Part shown: positions 26,087-35,450 of the stretch, in pieces
How the letters are laid out: the number at the start of each line of letters is the position of its first letter
Numbering within the stretch: the first letter of the stretch is position 1
Assembly (NCBI GenBank): GCA_050331455.1
Contig: JBHJGV010000015.1
Span: 80,553 to 144,552 of the forward strand
Direction: 5' to 3'
From: CAYUYV01 sp050331455
GTDB lineage: Bacteria; Pseudomonadota; Alphaproteobacteria; JAJFIK01
Length of the DNA: 64,000 nucleotides
Position numbers and translations under genes: made by a program
The notes under the pieces: generated by a model
The model's database searches: none
Seen by the model: the letters and a program-made list of their open reading frames with translations, nothing else
What the model was told of the DNA's origin: nothing

Positions 26087-27996
26087 GTCAGACGAACCCC
26101 GACGAAGCCGGCCGCACCGGTGGCGTTGAAGCCCAGCACTTCCTCATACTCGGCGTCGAAAATATTCTCTCCGCGAGCGAAGAGCTGCACATACTCCGTG
26201 ACTTGGTAGGACGCGGCGAGGCGTACCAGCGTGTAGGCATCGAGCGTGCGCCGGGGCGTGAAGTCGGGATCGGCAAATCCAAAAAACAGGTCTTCCTGTT
26301 CCCCGTTATAGTCCACACCCAGATTGACCGTCAGGCGATTGGCCAGAGCGGAATAAAACAGGTTCGCGCTGGCAATATGCTCGGGACGACGCACCTCGAT
26401 GAGGCCATCCGCTCCCGTCGCATCGAGATAGGTATATTGCGCGGTCAGGCTCAGACCCTCGTAAAGATCGGCGTTCAGCACGACCTCCACCCCCTGCCGC
26501 TCGCTCTCTCCGGGATTGTTGATCGGCGTGGAGATGAACGAGCCGTCGACAAAGCTGAAGGACGTGCTGATCTCGTCTTCCAGATTGGCATTGAAATAGG
26601 TGATGTCGATCACGGCGCGGCCCCCGAAAAAGGCCTGCTCGATGCCGATGTCCCAGCCCTGGGACCGCTCGGGCACCAGATCCGGATTGCCGATAAACGT
26701 GCCCGGGTCGAAGCCGAAGCGCTCGTTGAAGGTCGGGTCCGTGACGCCTTCGCCCCAGCTGGCATGGAAGCGGGTGCCCCAGGTCGGGATCAGCCAGGCG
26801 CCCGAAGCCCGGTAGGTGGTTGCATCCTGGAAGACGTCGTTGAAGTCCTGGCGAACAGCGAAGGACAGGAAGACCCGGTCATCATAGCCGAAATTATATT
26901 CGCCAACGATTGAGGTCTGCTGATCATCCTGGCTTTGATTGATATTTTCAAAGTCCACTTCTTCGCGCTCGAACGCCGCCGTCAGGCTGTGCTTCGTATT
27001 CTGGAAGGTGCCTTCCGCCGTGAAGCGCAGGCCAAGGTCGAGACGGTCGCCGCGGCTGAAGCTGGTTTCCGCCCCGTCGGTGAAATTCACCACTTCCGTG
27101 TCCGTATACGCCACATAGGCGCGGCCCGTGAGCCAATCGCCCAGAAGCGCGCCGGTGGCATCGATCTTGGCGATGAGATCCTCCGATTCGGCCGTGTTGC
27201 CCGCATCCTGGACCGTACCGAAATCGAATTCCTGGGCGTCGGTTTCCACCTCACTGTCGGAATAGCGCACGACCCCTTCCACGGTCAGTCGGCTGGACGG
27301 CGTGAACAGGCCCTTCACACTCGCTGTAAGGTTATCGAAGCCGTCATCCTCCGTACCCGTCGGCGACGCGGAGATGCCATCGGTGTCGTAATATTGAACG
27401 GTGCCGCGCAGGCCGAACAGCTCCGTCCCGCCACTGAGCGCCGCAAACCCCCGATAGGTGCCGAAGCTGCCGCCCTCCAGTTCCACTTCGCCGTTGAGGC
27501 CGGGCTCGGGGTTCTTGGTGATCACGGAGATGACGCCGCCGATGGCCTCCGAGCCGTACAGGGCCGATTGGGGCCCGCGGATCACTTCGATGCGCTCGAT
27601 ATCCGCGGAAACCAGATTGGCGAAATTGAACTCGCCGAACACGGGATTTGCCGCTTCGACCCCGTCGATGATCACCAGGGTCTGATTGCCTTCCGCGCCG
27701 CGGATCCGGACCTGTGTCAGGTTGCCTTGCGGGCCGGTGCGGTTCACGGCAAGGCCGGGAATGGTGCGCAGAATATCCGACACGATGATGTTCTGGGTCG
27801 CGTCGATGAAGGTCTCGTCCAGGATCGAGATCGCGCTCCCGAGCTCTTTGGCGGGCCGGGGCGTCAGGCTGCCCGTAATGGTGATGACTTCTTCTTCACC
27901 CGGCTCATTCGGCACAACCTCCATCTGCGCCGCGACCTCTGCGGCAGCAAGGCCGGACAGCGCAACACCCAGCAGATGCACTTTCACCCAATTCAT
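26080..27996 (-). CDS. TonB-dependent outer-membrane receptor, BtuB-like
   Basis: Outer-membrane 22-stranded barrel for energised uptake of a vitamin, siderophore or oligomer. The product is 638 aa. A signal peptide (VHLLGVALSGLAAAEVAAQ) precedes a TonB-box-like segment (EEEVITITG), then the plug domain with DILRTIPGLAVNRTG, VRIRGAEGNQTLVIIDGVEAANP and IERIEVIRGPQSALYGSEAIGGVI. The barrel ends with the membrane-insertion signature FVGVRLTY. By size and plug motifs it resembles BtuB. No cobalamin riboswitch is present upstream and no ABC transporter genes are adjacent, so the ligand is open. The ATG at 27996 has GAGG nine bases upstream; an ATG six bases earlier is also possible. Confidence 0.92.
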   Translation of the reverse strand: MNWVKVHLLGVALSGLAAAEVAAQMEVVPNEPGEEEVITITGSLTPRPAKELGSAISILDETFIDATQNIIVSDILRTIPGLAVNRTGPQGNLTQVRIRGAEGNQTLVIIDGVEAANPVFGEFNFANLVSADIERIEVIRGPQSALYGSEAIGGVISVITKNPEPGLNGEVELEGGSFGTYRGFAALSGGTELFGLRGTVQYYDTDGISASPTGTEDDGFDNLTASVKGLFTPSSRLTVEGVVRYSDSEVETDAQEFDFGTVQDAGNTAESEDLIAKIDATGALLGDWLTGRAYVAYTDTEVVNFTDGAETSFSRGDRLDLGLRFTAEGTFQNTKHSLTAAFEREEVDFENINQSQDDQQTSIVGEYNFGYDDRVFLSFAVRQDFNDVFQDATTYRASGAWLIPTWGTRFHASWGEGVTDPTFNERFGFDPGTFIGNPDLVPERSQGWDIGIEQAFFGGRAVIDITYFNANLEDEISTSFSFVDGSFISTPINNPGESERQGVEVVLNADLYEGLSLTAQYTYLDATGADGLIEVRRPEHIASANLFYSALANRLTVNLGVDYNGEQEDLFFGFADPDFTPRRTLDAYTLVRLAASYQVTEYVQLFARGENIFDAEYEEVLGFNATGAAGFVGVRLTY

Positions 27997-28105
27997 CACC
28001 ATGATCCTCGCTTCTAACAGTCCTGAAACGGCACACTTGAAGGTTTCTAGGATGCTTAAGCTTCAGATCCATGACAGTCCATGGCACGTGTCCGGGGCGA
28101 TAGAG

Positions 28106-28774
28106 TCAGAGACTGAGACTGGCGGCAATGGCGTTCAGGGTTTCGGTCCGCGTGGCCAACTTGTTGGCGACATAGGCATCCGTAGGCATGGCCGCCATTT
28201 GGGTCGCATGGGCAATCGCTTCCGACAGGACATCCGCTTCCGGAACAACGCGATCGAGGAAGCCGGCTTCGGCTGCGCCATGGGGGTCATATATCCGGGC
28301 CTGGACAGCCGACGCCGTCACATGGCTCGCGGCAAGACGCGCTTTGGCCATTTCCGTGCCGAACACCGGCAGCGCCATGCCGATCGCGGTCTCATTGAGC
28401 CCGAATTTGTAGGGCCCTTGCGCTCCGATCCGCGTATCGCAGGCCAGGAGCATGAGTGCACCGAGCGCAATACCATGCCCGGTTACCGCGGCCACGAGCG
28501 GCAAGGGATATCCGTAGAGCCGGTGGATCAGGCGCCCACCCCGGTTCACCAGCGGCCCGATGGCCGACGGATCGCCGCCCTGCATGGCCCGCAGATCGAA
28601 GCCGGCGCAGAACTTGCCCGGCCGGCCTGCCAGCACCACGGCTTTCGCGGTGCCGGCCGCGTCATCAAGGGCCGGCTCCAAAACATCCAGCATGGCCATG
28701 GACACGGCATTGGCCTTGCCGTCATCCATGGTCACCAAGGCCACATCCCCGTGCATTTCCGTCGCGACGCTCAT
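28106..28774 (-). CDS. Crotonase/enoyl-CoA hydratase-like protein lacking the first catalytic Glu
   Basis: A 222-aa crotonase-fold protein. FCAGFDLRAMQGG forms the CoA/oxyanion region and GHGIALGALMLLACDTRIGA the second oxyanion helix, where the first catalytic Glu of true hydratases is replaced (Gly-Ala-Leu). A Glu remains in GLNETAIGMALP. It is therefore probably not a classical hydratase; isomerase, hydrolase or another crotonase activity is possible. The ATG at 28774 gives MSVATEMHGDVALVTMDDGKANA, a family-like N-terminus; the open frame upstream is not similar. It follows the YjbR-HhH gene on the same strand with an 83-bp gap. Confidence 0.87.
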   Translation of the reverse strand: MSVATEMHGDVALVTMDDGKANAVSMAMLDVLEPALDDAAGTAKAVVLAGRPGKFCAGFDLRAMQGGDPSAIGPLVNRGGRLIHRLYGYPLPLVAAVTGHGIALGALMLLACDTRIGAQGPYKFGLNETAIGMALPVFGTEMAKARLAASHVTASAVQARIYDPHGAAEAGFLDRVVPEADVLSEAIAHATQMAAMPTDAYVANKLATRTETLNAIAASLSL

Positions 28775-28857
28775 GGCTTCCCCTTTTTCAGGCCCTTTTC
28801 TGGCCTTTCGTGTGATTGATCCCATCACCGGGGTCGCGCAGACGCAAGGGCAGAGGG

Positions 28858-29454
28858 TCATTCACCCCTTTTGGAGAAATCCAGGCCCCGGGCGGACAGG
28901 GCGGCACTCAGCGTTTTGAGGGTCGCCGGGCCGATGCCGGGCAGGGCCGCCACGGCGGCACGGCTATGGCGGCTGAGGGCGGCTACACTGTCGATGCCCC
29001 CATCGCGGAGGGCCTGCCGGGCGGCGGTGGTGAGGCCGGTCGGCAGGTCCGAGGTTCCGGGCGCCTCGGCCGGCACGGCGGTGCCCTGGTCCCCATCGAA
29101 ATCCTTCAACAGGCGTTTCGGCGCCTGGGCGCGCCAGACCCGGAGCAAATTGGCCCGGGCCCATTCGAGATCCAGACGCTCGGGCCGCACAAGGACGAGC
29201 CCATGGTTCTTGTAGTGGTTTGTGTAAAAGAACGTGCCCGGATCGGCCTCGACGAGCATCTCCCGTTCCTCGAATGGCACCTTGAAGACCGGCGCATCCT
29301 CATGGGGGCTCCACCAGACCCACAGCTTTTTATGGGCCTTGAGACAGGGCTGACCCCAGGACGTGGTTTCCTCCACACCCGGAAGATCGAGGCCGAGGGC
29401 GAGCGCCTTGAGGCTCTCCCAGGTCGGACGCCCGCTCTTGGTGTGGCCGCTCAT
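28858..29454 (-). CDS. YjbR/MmcQ-domain protein fused to a helix-hairpin-helix tail
   Basis: A 198-aa protein in two parts. Residues 10-120 form a YjbR/MmcQ double-wing domain: GVEETTSWGQPCLKAHKKLWVWW, VPFEEREMLVEADPGTFF, and HYKNHGLVLVRPERLD. Residues about 140-195 form a helix-hairpin-helix region resembling the RNA polymerase alpha C-terminal domain: ALRDGGIDSVAALSRHSRAAVAALPGIGPATLKTL followed by a RGLDF end. A DNA- or nucleic-acid-related role is inferred from both parts. Its start overlaps the NAD-GDH stop as ATGA, so it is translated in step with that gene. Confidence 0.82.
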   Translation of the reverse strand: MSGHTKSGRPTWESLKALALGLDLPGVEETTSWGQPCLKAHKKLWVWWSPHEDAPVFKVPFEEREMLVEADPGTFFYTNHYKNHGLVLVRPERLDLEWARANLLRVWRAQAPKRLLKDFDGDQGTAVPAEAPGTSDLPTGLTTAARQALRDGGIDSVAALSRHSRAAVAALPGIGPATLKTLSAALSARGLDFSKRGE

Positions 29455-32400
29455 CCAAGTCCCGCCATGAGATCGCGGATCTGGCTGCCCGCCAGAGCCA
29501 GTTTGGCGCCGGTGAGCGGCCCCGACGCGGTCATGTCTGCGATCAGCGTGTTCACCCGAACGATGGTCTCGTCGTTTTGGGCCAACCAGTTCTCGGCCAC
29601 CGTCTGCCCGTCCGGATGGTCAAGGCCGCTGTCGATGGCCGCGCCGATCGCGGCATTGACGAGGAAGCGCTGCTGGCGGAACAGATCGTCCACGGCCCGT
29701 TTGATGGCGAGCCGGTCCCAGTGCTCCTCCGATGTCAGATTTTTCGCCGCAAAGCGCAGACGGTCGAGATTGAGCGCGGCCCCGACGGCGAAATAGGCCG
29801 CACCCGTTGCTTCCGGCGTCCAATTCCAGTTGCGTGCCACATCGATGATGTCCGTGGCCGACGACAAGGGCTCCAGCAGGGCCAGCGGCCGCGCGATGGT
29901 TTCCTCCAACCCGTCCCTGCGACCCTGGTCCAGATGGCTTTCGAGCTGCTGCGCCTCGAAGGGGGACAGCATGTCCTCAAGCCCCGCAGCAAGACGCAGG
30001 ACAGGGCCGCGATAGGCTTCCACCACGGGGCCGATGTCAAGGCCCATGGGCCGGTAGCGCAGGAACCAGGGCACCTGACGACGCATGAAATCGATGATCA
30101 GACGGTGGCTGCGCACCTGAACATCCGTGGGCACCTCCAGGTCGAGACCGTTGATCCGGTCCTGGAGCGAGGGTAGACCGAAGATCTCACGGCTGATCAC
30201 ATAACCGCGGGCAATTTCCGGGCCGGCAATGCCCATGCTCTCCTCGATCCGGTGGATCATGGTGATGCCCGCCTTGTTCACCAAATCGTTGGCGAGCACG
30301 GTCGCAATGATCTCCCGGCGCAGCCGATGGCCCGCCAGGGCGCCCCGGTAGCGCTCGCCCAGCACGGCGGGGAAATAACGGATGAGATCCTGTTCAAGCC
30401 ACGGATCGTCGGGCACATCGCTGGCCAGCAGCGTGTCGAACAGCTTGGTCTTGGTGTAGGCCATCAGGATTGCGATTTCCGGCCGGGTCAGGCCCTCGCC
30501 GTACTCTTTCAGCTCCTCCAGGCTTTCCTCGTCGGGCAGAAACTCAACCGTGCGGACGAGGCCCGCATGGCGCTCCAGCCAGCGCATGAGGCGGGAATGG
30601 GCATCGAAATCCTCCGCACCCGCCTTTTGCGCCACGGACAGGGCCAGGGTCTGATCGTAATTGTTTCGCAGCACAAGGGCCGCCACGTCATCGGTCATGT
30701 CCTCGAGCAGCACGTCGCGCCGCTCCGGGCTCAGCGCACCGGACGCCACCACCGAAGCCAGCGCCACTTTGATATTCACTTCGTGATCGGAGCAGTCCAC
30801 ACCGCCCGCATTGTCGACCGAGTCCGTATTGATGCGCCCGCCGCCGCGCGCATAGGCGATCCGCCCGAGCTGGGTGACGCCGAGATTAGCACCTTCGCCC
30901 ACCACCCGGGCGCGCAGCTGGTCCGCATTCAAACGAAGGGCGTCATTGGCCCGGTCTGCCACATCGAAATTGCTTTCCCCGGAGGATTTGACATAGGTCC
31001 CGATGCCGCCGAACCACAGCAGGTCCACCGGCGCCATCAGAATAGCCCGGATCAAGTCCGTCGGCGTCATGGCGGTCTTGGTGATGCCAAGGGCCGCCTG
31101 AACCTCCAGCGACAGGGGGATCGATTTACGCTGCCGGCTGAACACGCCGCCGCCATGGGAGATCGCATCGCGGTCATAGTCCTGCCAGCTCGCCCGCGGC
31201 AGGGCGAACATGCGCTGGCGCTCCGCATAGGACCGGGCGGGATCGGGATTGGGATCGAGGAAGATGTCCCGATGGTCGAAGGCGGCCACAAGGCGGGTCT
31301 TGGTGGAGAGCAGCATGCCATTGCCGAACACGTCGCCGGACATATCGCCGATACCGACAACGGTAAATGGCGTCGTCTGAATATCGGTGCCCAGCTCCCG
31401 GAAATGGCGTTTCACCGCTTCCCAGGCCCCCTTGGCGGTAATGCCCATCTTCTTGTGATCATAGCCGGCCCGGCCGCCGGACGCGAAGGCATCGCCCAGC
31501 CAGTGTCCATAGTCGGCCGCGACGGCATTGGCAATGTCGGAAAAGGCTGCCGTACCCTTGTCGGCGGCGACCACGAGATAGGGGTCCGGCCCGTCATAGG
31601 CCACGACATCATGGGCCGGGATCACGCCGCCTTCGTCCAGATTGTCCGTGAGATCGAGCAGCCCGGAAATGAACAGGCGATAGCTCGCCACCGCCTCGTC
31701 GATGATGGCGTCCCGGGTTGCATGGCCCGTGGGCAGACGTTTCGGCACGAAGCCGCCTTTGGCGCCCACGGGCACGATGACGGCGTTCTTAACCTGCTGG
31801 GCCTTGACGAGACCGAGAATCTCCGCCCGGAAATCTTCCGGACGGTCCGACCAGCGGATGCCGCCCCGGGCGACAAGACCGCCGCGCAGATGCACACCTT
31901 CGAAACGGGGGGAATAAACGAAGATCTCAAAACGCGGCCGCGGCTCGGGCAGGTCGAAGATCTCCCGGCTCGCGAATTTGATGGAGAGATACGGTTTCGC
32001 CTCGCCCTTGATCCGCTGATAAAAATTCGTGCGCAAAGCGGATTGAATGAGGTTCAAAAACTGCCGGATGATCCGGTCCGTATCCAGGGACGCGACCTTT
32101 TCCAGGGCTTCTTCGATCCCCGCCTCGATTTCAATCTGGCGTCCTTCTCGCGCCTCCCGATTGCGCGCCATGGCGGGGTCGAACTTGCAGCGGAACAGGT
32201 CCACCAGCATTCGGGCGATATGACCCTGATTGCTCAGGGCCGTGACGATATAGCTCTCACTGAAAGTGGACCCGGCCTGCTTGCGATACCGGGCCAGAGC
32301 CCGCAGCACCATGACATCCTGCCAGGGCATGGCCTGCTCGACGACCAACCGGTTGAACCCGTCATTCTCGGCGCGCTCAAAACAGACTGCCCGGAAGGCC

Positions 32401-34466
32401 TCGGCGAACACCGCCTCGATGGCGTCAAGGTCGATGGGCCATTGCGCGACATGAGTCATGAAGAAGTCATGGATCCAGACGGTGCGCCCGCCTGCATCCT
32501 CGCCGGCCCGGGTCAGCCCCGATTCGAGCGCCACCTCGACCGCATAGGGCACCTCTTCAACCACCCGAAGACCCATATTTTCCAGAATCGGAAGACAATC
32601 GCTCAAGGGCAGGGGCACGTCCCAGTGATAGCTTTTCAGGTGAATGGCCGAGACCGGATCTTCCGCGTTCCGATAGGTATAAAGGCCGATCTGGGGATAG
32701 GCGCCAAGGGCCTCGATGATGTCGATGTCCTGGCAGGCGGTGGCACAGCCGAAATGGTCCCGATAGGCGGCCGAAAAGCCGCCCGCATAACGCACGCCCA
32801 ACTCGCGCCCCCGCGCCGGGCCATGCCTTTGGGCCAGAACGACCCGCAGGTCCTCCGCCCAGTCGCGGGTGAAGGCCTCGATGCGCGCCTCGATCTCGGC
32901 AAGATCCACTTCGGGCGGCTCCCCGACATTCCGGCCAATGATGAAATAAACGCGGGTCAGCGGGCTGTCGCCGAAGGCCGGATAGAACGACTGGACCTGC
33001 CCGTTGAAACGGTCCGCCAGCAATTCACCGATGCGAATACGCAGGTTCGTGTCGTATTTGTCCCGCAGCACATAGACCAGCACGGCTACGAAGCGGTCGA
33101 AGCGGTCGTGCCGGACGAAAATCTTCGTGTGCGGCCGTTTCTGCAACCGCAACACGCCGATGGCCGCTTTGAGGATTTCGTCGACGGAGGCCTGGAACAG
33201 CTCGTCCCGCGGAAAAGTCTCCAGAATGTTCACCATGGCCCGTTCGTCATGGGCGTTCATGGGCAGACGCGCTTTCTCCATGACCAGCGCCACTTTGCGC
33301 GCCAGAAGCGGCACATCCCAGGTGGACCGGTTATAGGCCACGGCCGTGAACAGGCCGACGATCCGGCGCTCGCCGAGTACGGATCCGTCTGGCCCGTAGC
33401 GCTTGATGCCGATGTAATCCATGAACACGCGCCGGTGCACCCGGGAGCGCACATTCGCTTTCGAAACGATGATCGGCTGGGGCGAGCGCAGGAAGTCCCG
33501 CACCTCCGGCGTCATCACGGCAAGCTCGCCCTGGCGGCGCAGGACCCGCATGTCCGGATCGGCCAGGAGGCCGAGGCCGGTTTCCTCCTTGACCCGCAGG
33601 TCGCCCGTCTCGATCCCGCCGACGATTTCGTAGTCCCGCATGCCCAGAAAGGCGAAATGCTCGTCGAGCAGCCATTTGAGGAAGGCCTGGGTCTCGTCGA
33701 ACTCGCCTTTTTCCAGTCCCGGCGCGCGGAACGGAGCGTTGCGGCTCAAATCGTCGATGGCCTGGAGCAGCCCTGAGCGCATGGGCTGCCAGTCCTCGAC
33801 CACCCGGGCCACATCGGCAAGGACGGATTCGATGCCCCGTTCGATTTCCCGATGCATGACCGGATCCGTATGCCGGTCGACCTCCACATGGAGGATCGAT
33901 TCCTTCACATAGCCGCTTTCCCGGGCCAGCCGTTCGGCCGGGGTGCCGGACGGAACCAGGGTCGAGGCTTCGACATGGAGGCGGTTGCCGTCCGCATCCC
34001 GGCGGGTTTCCAGGATGGGGTGTAGGATCCGCCGGATCGGCAGGTCGAGGGCTGCGAGTTCACCAAGGACGGAATCGATGATGAAGGGCATGTCGTCGGA
34101 GACGACTTGCATCACCGTGCACACACCGTTGAACCGGTCGCGCATCTGGTCGGGATTGAAGACCCGGACAATGCGCTCCCCGCTCCGGCGCTGCTCCAGC
34201 AGGTCCCAGATGGACCGGGCAATGCCGAGCAAGATGTCGGCGTCATAGGCGGCCAGGTCGTCGGCGTCGGCCCGCTCGAACAGGAGCCGGACGAATTTCG
34301 CAAAATCATGGGACGCTTCGCGCGAGGCGATCTGGCCGACCACCAGGTGGCCGGTGCCCTCCTGGGGAACCGGCAGGGCCGCGCTGGATTGCGCTGCCCC
34401 GTCACGGTGCGTTTGTGCGGGTCCATGAACGGGCACACCGTCCGTTTTGCCGTCCATCGTGTCCAT
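29451..34466 (-). CDS. gdhB: NAD-specific glutamate dehydrogenase, large (180-kDa) type
   Basis: Oxidative deamination of glutamate to 2-oxoglutarate with NAD+, mainly for amino-acid catabolism. The 1671-aa length is characteristic of the large GDH class. The N-terminal half contains regulatory ACT-like regions (DDMPFIIDSVLGELAALDLPI). The catalytic core includes LRGGLVARGGIRWSDRPEDFR, the substrate-Lys segment VPVGAKGGFVPK, and GIGDMSGDVFGNGMLLS with the NAD-binding region after it. The frame is open for another ~290 codons upstream of 34466, but that part is antisense to the exonuclease gene and not GDH-like, so MDTMDGK is taken as the start. GAAAGGGG lies upstream. The stop overlaps the YjbR-HhH start (ATGA). 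Confidence 0.94.
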   Translation of the reverse strand: MDTMDGKTDGVPVHGPAQTHRDGAAQSSAALPVPQEGTGHLVVGQIASREASHDFAKFVRLLFERADADDLAAYDADILLGIARSIWDLLEQRRSGERIVRVFNPDQMRDRFNGVCTVMQVVSDDMPFIIDSVLGELAALDLPIRRILHPILETRRDADGNRLHVEASTLVPSGTPAERLARESGYVKESILHVEVDRHTDPVMHREIERGIESVLADVARVVEDWQPMRSGLLQAIDDLSRNAPFRAPGLEKGEFDETQAFLKWLLDEHFAFLGMRDYEIVGGIETGDLRVKEETGLGLLADPDMRVLRRQGELAVMTPEVRDFLRSPQPIIVSKANVRSRVHRRVFMDYIGIKRYGPDGSVLGERRIVGLFTAVAYNRSTWDVPLLARKVALVMEKARLPMNAHDERAMVNILETFPRDELFQASVDEILKAAIGVLRLQKRPHTKIFVRHDRFDRFVAVLVYVLRDKYDTNLRIRIGELLADRFNGQVQSFYPAFGDSPLTRVYFIIGRNVGEPPEVDLAEIEARIEAFTRDWAEDLRVVLAQRHGPARGRELGVRYAGGFSAAYRDHFGCATACQDIDIIEALGAYPQIGLYTYRNAEDPVSAIHLKSYHWDVPLPLSDCLPILENMGLRVVEEVPYAVEVALESGLTRAGEDAGGRTVWIHDFFMTHVAQWPIDLDAIEAVFAEAFRAVCFERAENDGFNRLVVEQAMPWQDVMVLRALARYRKQAGSTFSESYIVTALSNQGHIARMLVDLFRCKFDPAMARNREAREGRQIEIEAGIEEALEKVASLDTDRIIRQFLNLIQSALRTNFYQRIKGEAKPYLSIKFASREIFDLPEPRPRFEIFVYSPRFEGVHLRGGLVARGGIRWSDRPEDFRAEILGLVKAQQVKNAVIVPVGAKGGFVPKRLPTGHATRDAIIDEAVASYRLFISGLLDLTDNLDEGGVIPAHDVVAYDGPDPYLVVAADKGTAAFSDIANAVAADYGHWLGDAFASGGRAGYDHKKMGITAKGAWEAVKRHFRELGTDIQTTPFTVVGIGDMSGDVFGNGMLLSTKTRLVAAFDHRDIFLDPNPDPARSYAERQRMFALPRASWQDYDRDAISHGGGVFSRQRKSIPLSLEVQAALGITKTAMTPTDLIRAILMAPVDLLWFGGIGTYVKSSGESNFDVADRANDALRLNADQLRARVVGEGANLGVTQLGRIAYARGGGRINTDSVDNAGGVDCSDHEVNIKVALASVVASGALSPERRDVLLEDMTDDVAALVLRNNYDQTLALSVAQKAGAEDFDAHSRLMRWLERHAGLVRTVEFLPDEESLEELKEYGEGLTRPEIAILMAYTKTKLFDTLLASDVPDDPWLEQDLIRYFPAVLGERYRGALAGHRLRREIIATVLANDLVNKAGITMIHRIEESMGIAGPEIARGYVISREIFGLPSLQDRINGLDLEVPTDVQVRSHRLIIDFMRRQVPWFLRYRPMGLDIGPVVEAYRGPVLRLAAGLEDMLSPFEAQQLESHLDQGRRDGLEETIARPLALLEPLSSATDIIDVARNWNWTPEATGAAYFAVGAALNLDRLRFAAKNLTSEEHWDRLAIKRAVDDLFRQQRFLVNAAIGAAIDSGLDHPDGQTVAENWLAQNDETIVRVNTLIADMTASGPLTGAKLALAGSQIRDLMAGLG

Positions 34467-34609
34467 GCCCCGGCCCCTTTCTCGCGCGTCCCCTGACATC
34501 CGTTCCGGTCTTATCACCCCTCTATACCGCGCTTTCTTTACCATGTGTCCCCCATGAGCCGGGACCGTGGCAGCGCAAGCGGGCGCCGCGTCGCACAACG
34601 TTGCGCGAG

Positions 34610-34657
34610 ACCGGCATTGGGCCAGACCGGCATTGGGCCAGACTGGCATTGGGCTGG
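34610..34657. repeat. Three tandem 16-bp repeats between NAD-GDH and exonuclease genes
   Basis: ACCGGCATTGGGCCAG at 34610-34625 and 34626-34641 are identical; 34642-34657 is a copy with two changes. They lie in the 252-bp divergent promoter region. The 16-bp period is not a multiple of three, consistent with a non-coding location. Confidence 0.9.
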
Positions 34658-34718
34658 CGCACGGAGAAACCCACGGCCGCAAGGCCAAGCACCGGGACGG
34701 GCGAGAAGGGAACAGACC

Positions 34719-35330
34719 ATGGACGGACAGGCATCCGCCGTCATTTTCGATCTGGAATACACCGCCTGGCTGGGGTCCCGGGAGCGGCGCTGGAGCGATC
34801 CCGGTGAGCATCGGGAGGTCATTCAGATCGGCGCCCTGAAGATCCGCGCCGGCGACGGGGATCTTCTCGACCGGTTCGAGCGGCTCGTGATCCCGCGGAT
34901 CAATGGGGCGCTGTCGGATTACATCATGGCTCTCACGGGTATCGCCCAGCACCGGCTTGACCGTGAAGGTGTCGATTTCGAAGCCGCGTATGCGGATTTT
35001 CTGGCTTTTAAGGGCGATGCGCCCCTGTTTTGCTTCGGGTTCGACGAAGTCGTGATCGAAGAAACGATCGGCCTTTATGGCCTGGATGCTCGCTTCAAGG
35101 CCGAGCCCACCACCAATCTCCACGCCTTTTTCAGGGCCCATGACGTGCCACTGGATCGGGTGACGTCCGGAAGCCTGATCGACCATTTCGGCTTGCCCCC
35201 CATCCTGGCCGGCCAGACCCATGATGCGGTCTATGACTGCGCATCGATTCTGGCAGCCGCCCGCCACCTCATGGATGAGGGTGCAGCCTCGCCGTTTTTG
35301 TCCCCGAATCCGACCTTCGGGCCCGATTGA
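34719..35330 (+). CDS. DEDDh-type 3'-5' exonuclease
   Basis: A 203-aa exonuclease-fold protein of the KapD/ERI-1-like group. FDLEYTAW provides the first Asp-x-Glu pair, the FCFGFDEVVIEE region the second acidic position, and THDAVYDCASI the final His and Asp of the DEDDh set. Substrate (RNA or DNA) is unknown. The ATG at 34719 is preceded by GAGAAGGG; the frame is open upstream through the 16-bp repeats, but that part encodes repetitive non-family sequence. It is divergent from the NAD-GDH gene with 252 bp between. Confidence 0.85.
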   Translation: MDGQASAVIFDLEYTAWLGSRERRWSDPGEHREVIQIGALKIRAGDGDLLDRFERLVIPRINGALSDYIMALTGIAQHRLDREGVDFEAAYADFLAFKGDAPLFCFGFDEVVIEETIGLYGLDARFKAEPTTNLHAFFRAHDVPLDRVTSGSLIDHFGLPPILAGQTHDAVYDCASILAAARHLMDEGAASPFLSPNPTFGPD

Positions 35331-35450
35331 CGGGGGCAAGGAGCCGGTAACCCGATTTTCAAACGCGCGGGCCTAGACTCACAGACCAAGTGGTTTTTTC
35401 CGGGATCGGCGCCATGGGAGCCGCCGCCCGGCAGCGGAGAAACACGGCCC

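Noticed and set aside
28003..28105. Cobalamin riboswitch ahead of the BtuB-like receptor
   Set aside because: Only about 100 bases are available and none of the conserved B12-box elements is present.
30252..33776. Very long open frame (over 1100 codons) on the plus strand opposite NAD-GDH
   Set aside because: Its composition is that of an antisense shadow in GC-rich DNA, with no recognisable domain; the minus strand has clear GDH motifs.
34467..35339. N-terminal extension of NAD-GDH by about 290 codons
   Set aside because: The extension is antisense to the exonuclease gene, has no GDH similarity, and the ATG at 34466 gives the normal length.
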